64,000 bases of DNA, taken from the NCBI GenBank assembly GCA_020722065.1, contig DYLK01000006.1, forward strand, positions 46,885-110,884, read 5' to 3'. The translations under genes were made by a program, and so were the position numbers. The stretch is from Melioribacter roseus (GTDB lineage: Bacteria > Bacteroidota > Ignavibacteria > Ignavibacteriales > Melioribacteraceae). The notes beneath the pieces were generated by a model. That model did no database searches. It was not told the origin of the DNA and was given only the letters and a program-made list of their open reading frames with translations. Of the stretch, positions 1-8,022 are shown in pieces. Within the stretch, counting starts at the first letter, position 1; each line of letters opens with the position of its first letter.

Positions 1-66
<66 letters not shown>

Positions 67-99
67 AATAATAATTCACTTTTCAAACTTTTCTGTAAA

Positions 100-831
100 T
101 CATTTATGTTTTCTTTGCCGAACAACTTCGTAAAGTAGTATGCCCGTTGCAACAGAAACATTTAACGACTGCAATTTACCGCACATTTCTATTTTAATCA
201 AGTCATCGCAGCTATTTGCTGTTAATTTTCTTATTCCTTTTTCTTCATTTCCCACAACAATTGCTGTTGGAAACCGAAAATTGTAATCTGTATAATTTTT
301 ATTAGTATTCAGACTTGAGCCAACTACCCAAATATTCCTTTCTTTTAGTTCATCAATTGCTCGCTTTAAATTTCCAACTTTTGCAATTTTTAAATATGAA
401 ATTGCTCCAGCTGATGTTTTTTCGACAGTTGCATTTATTGGAGCGGAATTGTTAATTGTCATAATAATTCCATGAACTCCTGCGGTTTCAGCTGTGCGGA
501 AAATTGCTCCCAAGTTGTGGGTATCTTGAATAGAATCCAAAACAAGTAAAAAAGGAATTTCATTTTCATGAATAGAATCGAGAATTTCATCTATTTCATA
601 GAATTTGAAATCTTGCACAATTGCAACTACACCTTGTGTGTTTCCTTCAGATTCATAACTTTGAAATTTTTGTGGTGATAATTGCGATATTTTTATGTTG
701 TTTTTTCTAGCCGCTACAATTATTGCATCGATTATTGGATTTTTCTGTCCATAAGCAATTTGTATATTTTCAATCTTTTCGCCTGAATTTATTGCTTCCA
801 GAACTGGTTTTCGACCAAAAATTATTCTCAT
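100..831 (-). CDS. rlmB: 23S rRNA (guanosine-2'-O-)-methyltransferase RlmB / TrmH family
   Basis: This 243-residue protein is a SPOUT-class 2'-O-ribose methyltransferase; RlmB modifies G2251 of 23S rRNA using S-adenosylmethionine. The N-terminal part (about residues 1-75, starting IIFGRKPVLEAI) is the L30e-like RNA-binding substrate domain. The C-terminal catalytic domain shows the trefoil-knot motifs VGNEEKGIR and LQSLNVSVATGILLYE (residues 220-235), which build the SAM pocket. Its ATG overlaps the hisS stop as ATGA, so the two genes are translationally coupled. RlmB and tRNA-acting TrmH relatives are hard to separate by eye; length and N-terminal domain favour RlmB. Confidence 0.9.
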   Translation of the reverse strand: MRIIFGRKPVLEAINSGEKIENIQIAYGQKNPIIDAIIVAARKNNIKISQLSPQKFQSYESEGNTQGVVAIVQDFKFYEIDEILDSIHENEIPFLLVLDSIQDTHNLGAIFRTAETAGVHGIIMTINNSAPINATVEKTSAGAISYLKIAKVGNLKRAIDELKERNIWVVGSSLNTNKNYTDYNFRFPTAIVVGNEEKGIRKLTANSCDDLIKIEMCGKLQSLNVSVATGILLYEVVRQRKHK

Positions 832-2117
832 TCTTCAATCTCATCTTCGTATTCTGATTTGCTAATTAAATTCAGAATTCCATCAGTATCGTCAATTGAA
901 AATTCTTCAGATTCGCCTGTTTCCATTTTTTTTAGAATTATCTTTTCGTTTTGAAATTCTTCGCCTCCAACAAGCAAAGTAAATTTTGCTCCGAGTCTAT
1001 TTGCTTCTCGCATTTGTGCTTTTACACTTCTATTTAGGTAATCAACTTCCGTAATAATTCCGTCCATTCTAAATAAAAGTGCAAGATTGAATGCCTGTGC
1101 AGTTACGTCTTCTGAAAGGCGAACAACATAAAGTGGAATTTTTGGTTGTTCTTCTTCATTAAATAATTTTTCGTTTGTCATTGCAAGCAAAATTCTTTCC
1201 ATTCCAGCGGCAAATCCAACTGCGGGAATTTCGTCCTCACCAAGTTGTTTCGAAAGTAAATTGTATCTTCCACCGCCAAGTAATGCCGATTGTGCTCCAA
1301 CACTTTCACTAACTATCTCAAAAGTTGTGTGTGTATAATAATCCAAACCACGAACGAGTTTTGTATCAATTTCAAAATCTATTTGCGTGTTTTCAAGAAT
1401 ATTTTTTACCGTTTCAAAATGATTTAAGTCTTCTTCAGAAAGATAATCTAACAATTTTGGAGCGTTATTCATTATCTGAATATCTTGCTCAAGTTTGCTG
1501 TCAAAAATTCGTAAAATGTTTGTTTCAAATCTTCGTTTACTTTCCTCGCTCAATTCTTCAAATTTATCCGTAAGATATTCTTTAAGAATTATTTTGTACT
1601 TTTCTCTTGATTGTGGTGTGCCAAGTGAATTAATTTTCACTTTGAAATTCTCAAGTCCGAGATTGGATAAAATCATATAAGGCATTATTATCATTTCAGC
1701 ATCTAAATATGGAGAATTGCTTCCCAAAACTTCCGCTCCAAATTGATGAAACTGACGCAAACGTCCAGCTTGTGGTCGTTCTTGCCTGAACATTGGAGAA
1801 ATGTAATAAAATTTATTTAGTGGTTTATTTCTGTGCAATGAATGTTCAATTACAGAACGCATTACGGAAGCTGTCATTTCTGGTTTTAGTGTAACGTTAT
1901 TTTCACTTTTATCTATAAATGAGTACATTTCTTTGCCAACAATGTCGGTATTTTCTCCGATTCCGCGAGAAAAAAGAGATGTTTCCTCAAATATTGGAGT
2001 TCTAATTTCAGTATAATTAAAATTTTCGAGAATAATTCTAACGTTATCTTCAAGAAAATGCCATTTTTCAATTTCGGGTGAAAAAGTATCTTTTGTTCCT
2101 TTTATTGCTTTAATCAA
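828..2117 (-). CDS. hisS: histidyl-tRNA synthetase
   Basis: This class II aminoacyl-tRNA synthetase charges tRNA-His. The 429-residue protein opens with IKAIKGTKDTFSPE, the usual HisRS N-terminus. Motif 2 lies near FRQERPQAGRLRQFHQFGAE (about residues 110-130). The HisRS signature LVRGLDYYTHTTFE and motif 3 GFAAGMERILLAM follow, and the anticodon-binding domain fills roughly the last 100 residues. The start codon is TTG at 2115-2117: no in-frame ATG precedes it after the ptsN stop, and AAGGA lies at a good distance upstream. The gene ends in an ATGA overlap with rlmB. Confidence 0.96.
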   Translation of the reverse strand: MIKAIKGTKDTFSPEIEKWHFLEDNVRIILENFNYTEIRTPIFEETSLFSRGIGENTDIVGKEMYSFIDKSENNVTLKPEMTASVMRSVIEHSLHRNKPLNKFYYISPMFRQERPQAGRLRQFHQFGAEVLGSNSPYLDAEMIIMPYMILSNLGLENFKVKINSLGTPQSREKYKIILKEYLTDKFEELSEESKRRFETNILRIFDSKLEQDIQIMNNAPKLLDYLSEEDLNHFETVKNILENTQIDFEIDTKLVRGLDYYTHTTFEIVSESVGAQSALLGGGRYNLLSKQLGEDEIPAVGFAAGMERILLAMTNEKLFNEEEQPKIPLYVVRLSEDVTAQAFNLALLFRMDGIITEVDYLNRSVKAQMREANRLGAKFTLLVGGEEFQNEKIILKKMETGESEEFSIDDTDGILNLISKSEYEDEIEE

Positions 2118-2128
2118 TTCAATAATCC

Positions 2129-2584
2129 TTAACTTTCTTCTTCTTTAATTATTTCAAATATTTCATTGGAATTTGTTGCTGAGCCGATTTTCTTTCTGAA
2201 TTCATCGTTATTCATTAAGCGAGAGATTTTGCTTAACAATTTGATGTGGTCAGTTACCATTGTTTCTTTTCCGAGAAGTAAAAAAATTAAATCAACTGGT
2301 TTTCCATCGTGCGATTGAAATTCAATTGGAGTTTTTAATTTTGCAAAAACTAACACGAAACCATTAATATATGCAGATTTTGCATGTGGAATAGCAAAAC
2401 CGTTACCAACTCCCGTTGAAAGAATTTTTTCCCTATCAAGAACTTCTTGTGTTATTTTGGGAATATCACTTAAAGATGGGTTGCCGTCTAATTTTTTTAG
2501 CAAGGAAATTATTGCTTCATCTTTGGTTTTATATTCAAGGTCAGTAAAAATAAAATTGGGTGTTAAAATTTCTGATAGTTTCAT
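2129..2584 (-). CDS. ptsN: PTS IIA-like nitrogen-regulatory protein (PtsN type)
   Basis: This 151-residue single-domain protein belongs to the fructose/mannitol EIIA family. The phosphoacceptor histidine is His67 in GFAIPHAKS, and the fold-typical segment PVDLIFLLLGKE follows. No IIB or IIC domain and no sugar transporter is nearby, so a regulatory PtsN-like role is more likely than sugar uptake. Start ATG at 2584 is preceded by GGAAG. The gene lies 11 bases before hisS and probably shares its transcript, while 100 bases separate it from ispF upstream. Its phosphodonor (HPr or NPr with EI) is not in the window. Confidence 0.85.
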   Translation of the reverse strand: MKLSEILTPNFIFTDLEYKTKDEAIISLLKKLDGNPSLSDIPKITQEVLDREKILSTGVGNGFAIPHAKSAYINGFVLVFAKLKTPIEFQSHDGKPVDLIFLLLGKETMVTDHIKLLSKISRLMNNDEFRKKIGSATNSNEIFEIIKEEES

Positions 2585-2613
2585 CTCGCTTCCAAATCAC
2601 ATTTTATGGAATG

Positions 2614-2621
2614 TAAAATTA
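2614..2621 (-). promoter_or_regulatory. possible promoter -7 box of ptsN-hisS-rlmB
   Basis: On the minus strand TAATTTTA matches seven of eight positions of the Bacteroidota -7 box TAnnTTTG. It lies 30 bases before the ptsN start, inside the 100-base gap after ispF. No TTTG is seen 19 bases further upstream, so the match is partial. Confidence 0.25.
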
Positions 2622-2684
2622 CGAAATCTTTATCAAAATTTATGCTAATCCAAGTAAAAAGTGATAGATAAGTGTTTGCTAATT

Positions 2685-3167
2685 CTAATATTTATAAATT
2701 AAAACACTTGCAAAAGCTTCTACGCCTTCTTCTCGCCCGACAAAGCCGAGTTTTTCGGATGTTGTTGCTTTTATGGAAATTTGAGAAATATCGCAAGCAA
2801 GCACATCGGATATTTTTGCTCTCATTTCGTCAATATATGACCGTAATTTTGGTCGTTGCATTACAATTGTGGAATCAATATTTCCAAGAACAAATCCATT
2901 TTCCTTCACCATTTCATAAGATTTTGACAGAATTATTTTGCTATCAATATCCTTATTTTCTTGCGAAGTATCTGGAAAATGCAATCCAATATCGCCCAAA
3001 GCCAAAGCTCCGAGTAAAGCATCTGAAATTGCGTGAAGCAAAACATCTGCATCCGAATGCCCAAGCAAACCTTTTTCGAATGGAATTTCAGTTCCACCAA
3101 TTACTAATTTTCTGTTTTCCGCCCACTGATGAACATCATACCCGTAACCAATTCTAATTTTATTCAT
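2685..3167 (-). CDS. ispF: 2-C-methyl-D-erythritol 2,4-cyclodiphosphate synthase
   Basis: IspF cyclises CDP-methylerythritol 2-phosphate in the non-mevalonate isoprenoid pathway. The 160-residue length is normal for the family. The N-terminal IGYGYDVH supplies metal ligands Asp11 and His13, and LLGHSDADVLLHAISDALLG supplies the third, His45. The C-terminal segment ISIKATTSEKLGFVGREEG is the nucleotide-binding signature. Start ATG at 3167 overlaps the acyP stop by eight bases. The track of DMT permease, acyP and ispF is tightly packed and reads as one transcript. Confidence 0.96.
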   Translation of the reverse strand: MNKIRIGYGYDVHQWAENRKLVIGGTEIPFEKGLLGHSDADVLLHAISDALLGALALGDIGLHFPDTSQENKDIDSKIILSKSYEMVKENGFVLGNIDSTIVMQRPKLRSYIDEMRAKISDVLACDISQISIKATTSEKLGFVGREEGVEAFASVLIYKY

Positions 3168-3450
3168 AATACTTTATCCTAAAATTTGTGAATTCGTTTT
3201 TCAATTCTTTATATGAAACAAAAACATCTTTTACTCGCGACCTCGAATTGCCTATTTTCAGTTTTTCTACCAAAGTTTTCACTAAATATTCTTCAGTTTC
3301 AACTACTACATAAACATCGCCTGTATAAAGATTCTGGACATAACCATTAATATTCAATTTTGTTGCCTCGTTATAAACGAAATACCGAAAACCAACACCT
3401 TGAACCAAACCAGATACAACTATCTCTGCTCTAACTTTCTTGCTTTCCAT
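3160..3450 (-). CDS. acyP: acylphosphatase
   Basis: This 96-residue protein hydrolyses acyl phosphates such as carbamoyl or 1,3-bisphosphoglycerate carboxyl phosphate. The family signature GLVQGVGFRYFV places catalytic Arg22, and GYVQN places the catalytic Asn40. Length and ferredoxin-like pattern fit the family. Its ATG lies 31 bases inside the 3' end of the DMT permease gene in another frame, and its stop overlaps ispF by eight bases, so translation of the three genes is probably coupled. Confidence 0.92.
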   Translation of the reverse strand: MESKKVRAEIVVSGLVQGVGFRYFVYNEATKLNINGYVQNLYTGDVYVVVETEEYLVKTLVEKLKIGNSRSRVKDVFVSYKELKNEFTNFRIKYYE

Positions 3451-4367
3451 TTTTCACTAATATTTTCGTAAGATTCTGAAATAATTAATCCCAAAAAAAT
3501 CAACACACCTCCAAAATATCCAAATGTTGAAATTCTTTCATCAGCGAAGATGAATGCAAAAAGTGCGGCGAAAACTGGCTCGAATGAATAGATAATTCCC
3601 GCTTTTGCTGGAGTTACATTTTTTTGAAATTTCGTCATTAAAATTGTGTTAAAAACTGTTCCAATTATTGACAAATATAATATTGATATTACAAATTCCT
3701 TTGTAAAACTGATTTTCACGATTTCGTAGTTTGTTACTTGAAAGATTATCGCAATCAAAATACTAAAAATTGCCACAGTTACAATTTGAAGAAAAACAAG
3801 CAACCACATATTCACTGATTTTGAATAGTTATCCAGCAAAACAATGAACAAGGCAAACGGAATTGCACTTAACAAAGTTACGAAATCGCCAAAATTGAAA
3901 TTTTTACTAATATCTTGGAGGAAAGTAAAAACAGAATTTCCGCCACTCGAAAGAAATAAAATACCAATTATCACGAAAAATATACCAAGCAAAGTGCCAT
4001 TTGTTGGTCGTCTTTTTTCTATTATCAACTGAAATATTGGGATAAAAATAACTGAAGTATTTGTAAAAAAACCAGATTTTGTCGCACTTGTATATTGCAA
4101 TCCAATAGTTTGGAGAAACATTCCCAACCACAACAAAAATCCAAGAATTAACGATTTGCGGAAAACATTCACCGTAATTTGTGTTTTATATTTGATGAAA
4201 ATTGGTAATAAAACGATAGTTGAAATCGTAAATCGGGATGCTAAAAATAATGCGGGCGAAGTTTGTAAAAGTGATTTTTTGACAATAATGAAAGTTGCTC
4301 CCCAGAAAACTGTAATTAAAATTAAGACTAACTCACTTTTATATTTTAGTAAAGTTTCTTTATTCAC
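3420..4367 (-). CDS. EamA/DMT-superfamily permease
   Basis: This 315-residue integral membrane protein shows about ten hydrophobic segments arranged as two EamA repeats, for example LVLILITVFWGATFI near the start and AGIIYSFEPVFAALFAFIFA in the second half. The family exports or imports small metabolites such as amino acids; the substrate cannot be told from the sequence. The start is GTG at 4367, whose bases overlap the end of era (GTGAATAA); starting later would remove the first transmembrane helix. A basic C-terminal tail follows the last helix. Confidence 0.85.
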   Translation of the reverse strand: MNKETLLKYKSELVLILITVFWGATFIIVKKSLLQTSPALFLASRFTISTIVLLPIFIKYKTQITVNVFRKSLILGFLLWLGMFLQTIGLQYTSATKSGFFTNTSVIFIPIFQLIIEKRRPTNGTLLGIFFVIIGILFLSSGGNSVFTFLQDISKNFNFGDFVTLLSAIPFALFIVLLDNYSKSVNMWLLVFLQIVTVAIFSILIAIIFQVTNYEIVKISFTKEFVISILYLSIIGTVFNTILMTKFQKNVTPAKAGIIYSFEPVFAALFAFIFADERISTFGYFGGVLIFLGLIISESYENISEKWKARKLEQR

Positions 4368-5256
4368 TAATATCGTACCCCAAAGATTTAAGAAGATTTG
4401 GGTTACTTCGCCACTTGCTTCGCACTTTTACATTCAGTTCCAAAAATACTGGTCGTTCCAGAAATTCCTCGATAGATTTTCGTGATAATTCTCCAAGTTT
4501 TTTAATAGCCGCACCTTTTTTCCCAATGATTATTGGTTTTTGAGAATCACGTTCAATAATTATTGATGCAAGAATGTAATCCTTTCGGTTTTCTTTTTCA
4601 CGAAAATCTTCAATTATAACTTCAGTACTATATGGAATTTCGTCCTGATAATTTTCGAAAATTTTCTCCCGAATAATTTCCGAGACAAAAAATCTCTCTG
4701 TTTCATCAGAAAGTGGGTCATCTGGGAAAAATTTTAGATGAATTGGTAATTCAAGTTTGATTTGCTCAAGTAATTCGGTTGTACCAAAATTATTTTTTGC
4801 TGAAATCGGGATTATTTTTCCTCGAATTTGCATTTCTGAAATTTGGTTGAAAATTAGTTGCAATTTTTCTTGATTAATCAAATCAATTTTGTTTAGAACT
4901 ATAAAAAGTGGGCTTTCGGAATTAATAATTTTTCGGACAACATTATTGGTGAAAACAGATGAAATATCTTCTGTAACATCAATTAAAAGGATAAAAATAT
5001 CGGCATCAATTACTGAAATGTTGATAAAATCTACCAATTTTTCTTGCAAAAGATAATTCGGCTCCAAAATTCCAGGTGTATCAAGAAAAATTATTTGCGA
5101 GCTTTCGTCAGATAAAATTCCCAAAATCCTTTTTCGTGTAGTTTGCGGCTTTGCCGAAACAATGGAAAGTTTTTGTCCTATAATTGAATTTAACAATGTC
5201 GATTTTCCAACATTTGGAAATCCAAGAATTGTTACATAACCAGCTTTTGTTTCCAC
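4360..5256 (-). CDS. era: GTPase Era
   Basis: Era is a GTP-binding assembly factor for the 30S ribosomal subunit. The 298-residue protein has G1 GFPNVGKST (residues 12-20), the effector segment around PQTTRKRILGI, G3 DTPG (59-62), G4 NKID (near residue 125) and a C-terminal KH domain with the RNA-binding loop IIGKKGAAIKKLG. The start is GTG at 5256, one base into the valS stop (TAGTG). No in-frame ATG exists before the G1 motif. Position between valS and the permease suggests one transcript. Confidence 0.95.
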   Translation of the reverse strand: METKAGYVTILGFPNVGKSTLLNSIIGQKLSIVSAKPQTTRKRILGILSDESSQIIFLDTPGILEPNYLLQEKLVDFINISVIDADIFILLIDVTEDISSVFTNNVVRKIINSESPLFIVLNKIDLINQEKLQLIFNQISEMQIRGKIIPISAKNNFGTTELLEQIKLELPIHLKFFPDDPLSDETERFFVSEIIREKIFENYQDEIPYSTEVIIEDFREKENRKDYILASIIIERDSQKPIIIGKKGAAIKKLGELSRKSIEEFLERPVFLELNVKVRSKWRSNPNLLKSLGYDISE

Positions 5257-7889
5257 TAATTCAATTCCTTTAGAAATGCTTTTAATTTAGTGATTTTTTC
5301 TTCCCATTCTGATTTTTTAACTTTTTCTTTTTCTACAACATCAGTTGGAGCATTTGCGACAAATTTTTCGTTCGACAACTTGCTATTTACACCTTTCAAT
5401 CCACTTTCGAGACGTTGAATTTCTTTTTCAATTCTCTCTTTTTCTGCTTCAAGATTTACAATTCCTTCGAGCGGAATAAATATTTCAGCAGATTTTACAA
5501 CAGCCGAAGCCGATTTTGGTGGTTTTTCAGCTGATTTTGAGATTGTAATATTTTCAACTCGAACAAGCGATTTTATATAATCAGCCACAGAATTTGAAAT
5601 CGATTCGCTTTTGATAACAATACTAATTTTTGTTGAAGGTGGAATATTTAGCTCGCCGCGAATATTCCGAATTGCAGTTACAATTTCTTGCAAAAACTTA
5701 ACATCGTTTTCTGCTTGCAAATTCTGTTGATATTTCTCCGATTTTGGAAAATCCTGTGTAGAAATGCTTTCCTTTTCATTTCGTGTTTCAACCAAATGCC
5801 AAAGTTCTTCTGATAAAAACGGCATAAATGGATGAATTAGCTTCAGAATATCTTCGAACAAAGCAAGCGAACGAGTCAAAACCGCAGATTTTACCTCATC
5901 TTCAGAATTATAAAGACGTTTTTTTACAATTTCAACGTACCAATCGCAGAAATCATTCCAAACAAAAGAATAGATAATTTTAGTTGCACCAGTAATATCA
6001 AATGAATCGAGAGCAGATTCCAGATTTTCAATTGTTGATTTAAATCTTGAGTTTATCCATTCATCTGCAAAATCGGTGTGTTTATCTATTAGATTTTTAT
6101 TTATCGAAATGTTCTCCGTGTTCATCAACAAAAATCTTCCAGCATTCCAAATCTTGTTTGCAAAATTTCTTCCTAATTCGCATTTATCTGTGCTGAAAAG
6201 AACATCTTGCCCAAGTGGAGCAATGTAAGTAATTGTAAAACGAAGAGCGTCGGCGCCAAATTCTTGAATAACATCAATCGGATCTGGGGAATTTCCGAGC
6301 GATTTGCTCATTTTCCTACCAAGCGAATCGCGAATTATGCTTGTAAAATAAACATCTTTGAATGGAATTTTCTGCTCCGCCGAAGTTCTTTCATCTCGAA
6401 AATGCATTCCCGCCATAATCATTCTCGCAACCCAAAAAAAGATAATATCTGGACCAGTTACCAACAAATCTGTTGGATAATAATAAGCCAATTCTTCATC
6501 CGAAGTAAAAACATCTTGAGCCCAAAGCCAACTTGAAGCCCAAGTATCGAGAACATCTGTTTCCTGCACCCAATTTTCCAAATCTTTTGGCGGTTCAACT
6601 TCGCAATAAATTTCTTTTGTTTCCTTGTGATACCAAACTGGAATTCGATGTCCCCACCACAACTGTCGAGAAATACACCAATCTTTGATATTGCTGAGCC
6701 AGTGATTATAAGTTTTCACCCAATGATTTGGATGAAAATTGATTAATCCATCATTTACAACTTGCATTGCTGGTTTTGCGAGTTCGTCCATTTTCATAAA
6801 CCACTGTTCAGATAAATACGGCTCGATTGGTACTCCGCCACGCTCCGAAAAACCGACTTTGTGAGTGTAATCTTCAGTTTTTAGTAATATTTCCAATTCT
6901 TCTAATTTTTTTACAACTTTCTTTTGGGCAACATTTCTATCTAAATTTTGAAATTCTTCAGGAACATTTTCATTTGTGCTTGCATCGGGATTGAAGATGT
7001 TTATAATATCAAGATTATGTCGTTGATAAATTGCGTAATCGTTAACATCGTGTGCTGGAGTAATTTTCACTGCACCAGTTCCAAATTCCAAATCAACATA
7101 TTCATCAGCAATAATTGGAATTAATCTATTTGTGATTGGAAGAATTGCGTTTTTGCCAATCAAATGTTTGTATCGTTCATCGTTTGGATTTACGGCAACG
7201 GCAGTATCACCAAGCATTGTTTCTGGTCGAGTTGTGGCAACAACCAAAAACTCGTTACTATTTTCAATTGGATATTTGATATGCCAAAGATGTCCTTTTA
7301 CTTCGCGGAAAATCACTTCTTCGTCAGAAATTGCAGATTTTGACGCTGGGTCCCAATTTACCATTCTATAACCTTTGTAAATCAAACCTTCTTTGTAAAG
7401 GCGAACAAAAGCGTCAATTACGCGTGGATAATAATGTTCATCCATCGTAAACCGTTTTCTATCCCAATCCAAACTAACGCCAAGTTTCCGCAATTGTTTG
7501 AAGATAATTCCGCCATATTTTTCAGTCCATTCCATACAATATTCAAGGAATTTTTCTCGCCCAATTTCGTATTTATCAATATTCATAGTTTTCAAATATT
7601 GAATAACTTTGGTTTCGGTTGCAATTGATGCGTGGTCAACTCCAGGGACCCAACAAGCATTAAATCCTTTCATACGTTTGTAGCGAATGTAAACATCTTG
7701 CAAAGTATTGTTTAAAATGTGACCCAAATGCAACATTCCAGTAACGTTAGGTGGCGGAATTACAATTGTATAAGATTTTTTTTCAGAATCTATTTCAGAG
7801 TGAAATAATTTGTTTTCTTCCCAATATTTGTACCATTTATCTTCGATTAAAGAAGGTTCAAAAGTTTTACTAATTTCGTTCATAGCCAT
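5256..7889 (-). CDS. valS: valyl-tRNA synthetase
   Basis: This class I synthetase charges tRNA-Val and proofreads threonine. The catalytic signature reads PPPNVTGMLHLGHILN (HIGH-type) and the KMSKS loop reads GRKMSKSLGNSPDP. The CP1 editing domain lies between, with ATTRPETMLGDTAVAV. The C-terminal coiled-coil arm is seen in EAEKERIEKEIQRLESGLKG. The open frame runs back to a TTG at 7904, but ATG codons at 7889 and 7883 fit better; 7889 lies 26 bases from a promoter box, matching the spacing of other promoters here. Length (877 residues) is typical. Confidence 0.96.
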   Translation of the reverse strand: MAMNEISKTFEPSLIEDKWYKYWEENKLFHSEIDSEKKSYTIVIPPPNVTGMLHLGHILNNTLQDVYIRYKRMKGFNACWVPGVDHASIATETKVIQYLKTMNIDKYEIGREKFLEYCMEWTEKYGGIIFKQLRKLGVSLDWDRKRFTMDEHYYPRVIDAFVRLYKEGLIYKGYRMVNWDPASKSAISDEEVIFREVKGHLWHIKYPIENSNEFLVVATTRPETMLGDTAVAVNPNDERYKHLIGKNAILPITNRLIPIIADEYVDLEFGTGAVKITPAHDVNDYAIYQRHNLDIINIFNPDASTNENVPEEFQNLDRNVAQKKVVKKLEELEILLKTEDYTHKVGFSERGGVPIEPYLSEQWFMKMDELAKPAMQVVNDGLINFHPNHWVKTYNHWLSNIKDWCISRQLWWGHRIPVWYHKETKEIYCEVEPPKDLENWVQETDVLDTWASSWLWAQDVFTSDEELAYYYPTDLLVTGPDIIFFWVARMIMAGMHFRDERTSAEQKIPFKDVYFTSIIRDSLGRKMSKSLGNSPDPIDVIQEFGADALRFTITYIAPLGQDVLFSTDKCELGRNFANKIWNAGRFLLMNTENISINKNLIDKHTDFADEWINSRFKSTIENLESALDSFDITGATKIIYSFVWNDFCDWYVEIVKKRLYNSEDEVKSAVLTRSLALFEDILKLIHPFMPFLSEELWHLVETRNEKESISTQDFPKSEKYQQNLQAENDVKFLQEIVTAIRNIRGELNIPPSTKISIVIKSESISNSVADYIKSLVRVENITISKSAEKPPKSASAVVKSAEIFIPLEGIVNLEAEKERIEKEIQRLESGLKGVNSKLSNEKFVANAPTDVVEKEKVKKSEWEEKITKLKAFLKELN

Positions 7890-7914
7890 ATAAAATTCGT
7901 GCAAAAATGAAGAG

Positions 7915-7922
7915 CAAATATA
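7915..7922 (-). promoter_or_regulatory. promoter -7 box for the valS-era-ispF transcript
   Basis: On the minus strand TATATTTG is an exact match to the Bacteroidota -7 element TAnnTTTG. It lies 26 bases before the proposed valS ATG. No clear TTTG -33 element is present at 19-21 bases upstream. The surrounding CTTCTTTATATTT also appears before the gene starting at 13652. Confidence 0.5.
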
Positions 7923-7974
7923 AAGAAGTTTTAAGAAAGAAAGATGAACTACACTTTTAAGAAAGATGTGAACA

Positions 7975-8011
7975 ATAGAAAAACTCCACCTTGAAGGTGG
8001 AGTTTTTCTAT
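7975..8011 (-). terminator. perfect 37-base palindrome, terminator of the OPT transporter operon
   Basis: Two 18-base arms flank a single central base at 7993 and are exact reverse complements. The core reads ACTCCACCTTGAAGGTGGAGT and is bordered by runs of A and T, so the RNA forms a strong hairpin followed by U5 in either direction. It begins 11 bases after the OPT transporter stop and precedes the valS promoter, so it probably ends the transcript from the 8-13.7 kb operon. Confidence 0.85.
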
Positions 8012-8022
8012 AAAAAGTTAAG

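Noticed and set aside
2672..3157. 161-codon plus-strand open frame
   Set aside because: It lies antisense across ispF, has a repetitive Leu/Gln/His-rich translation without domains, and follows the codon pattern of the opposite gene.
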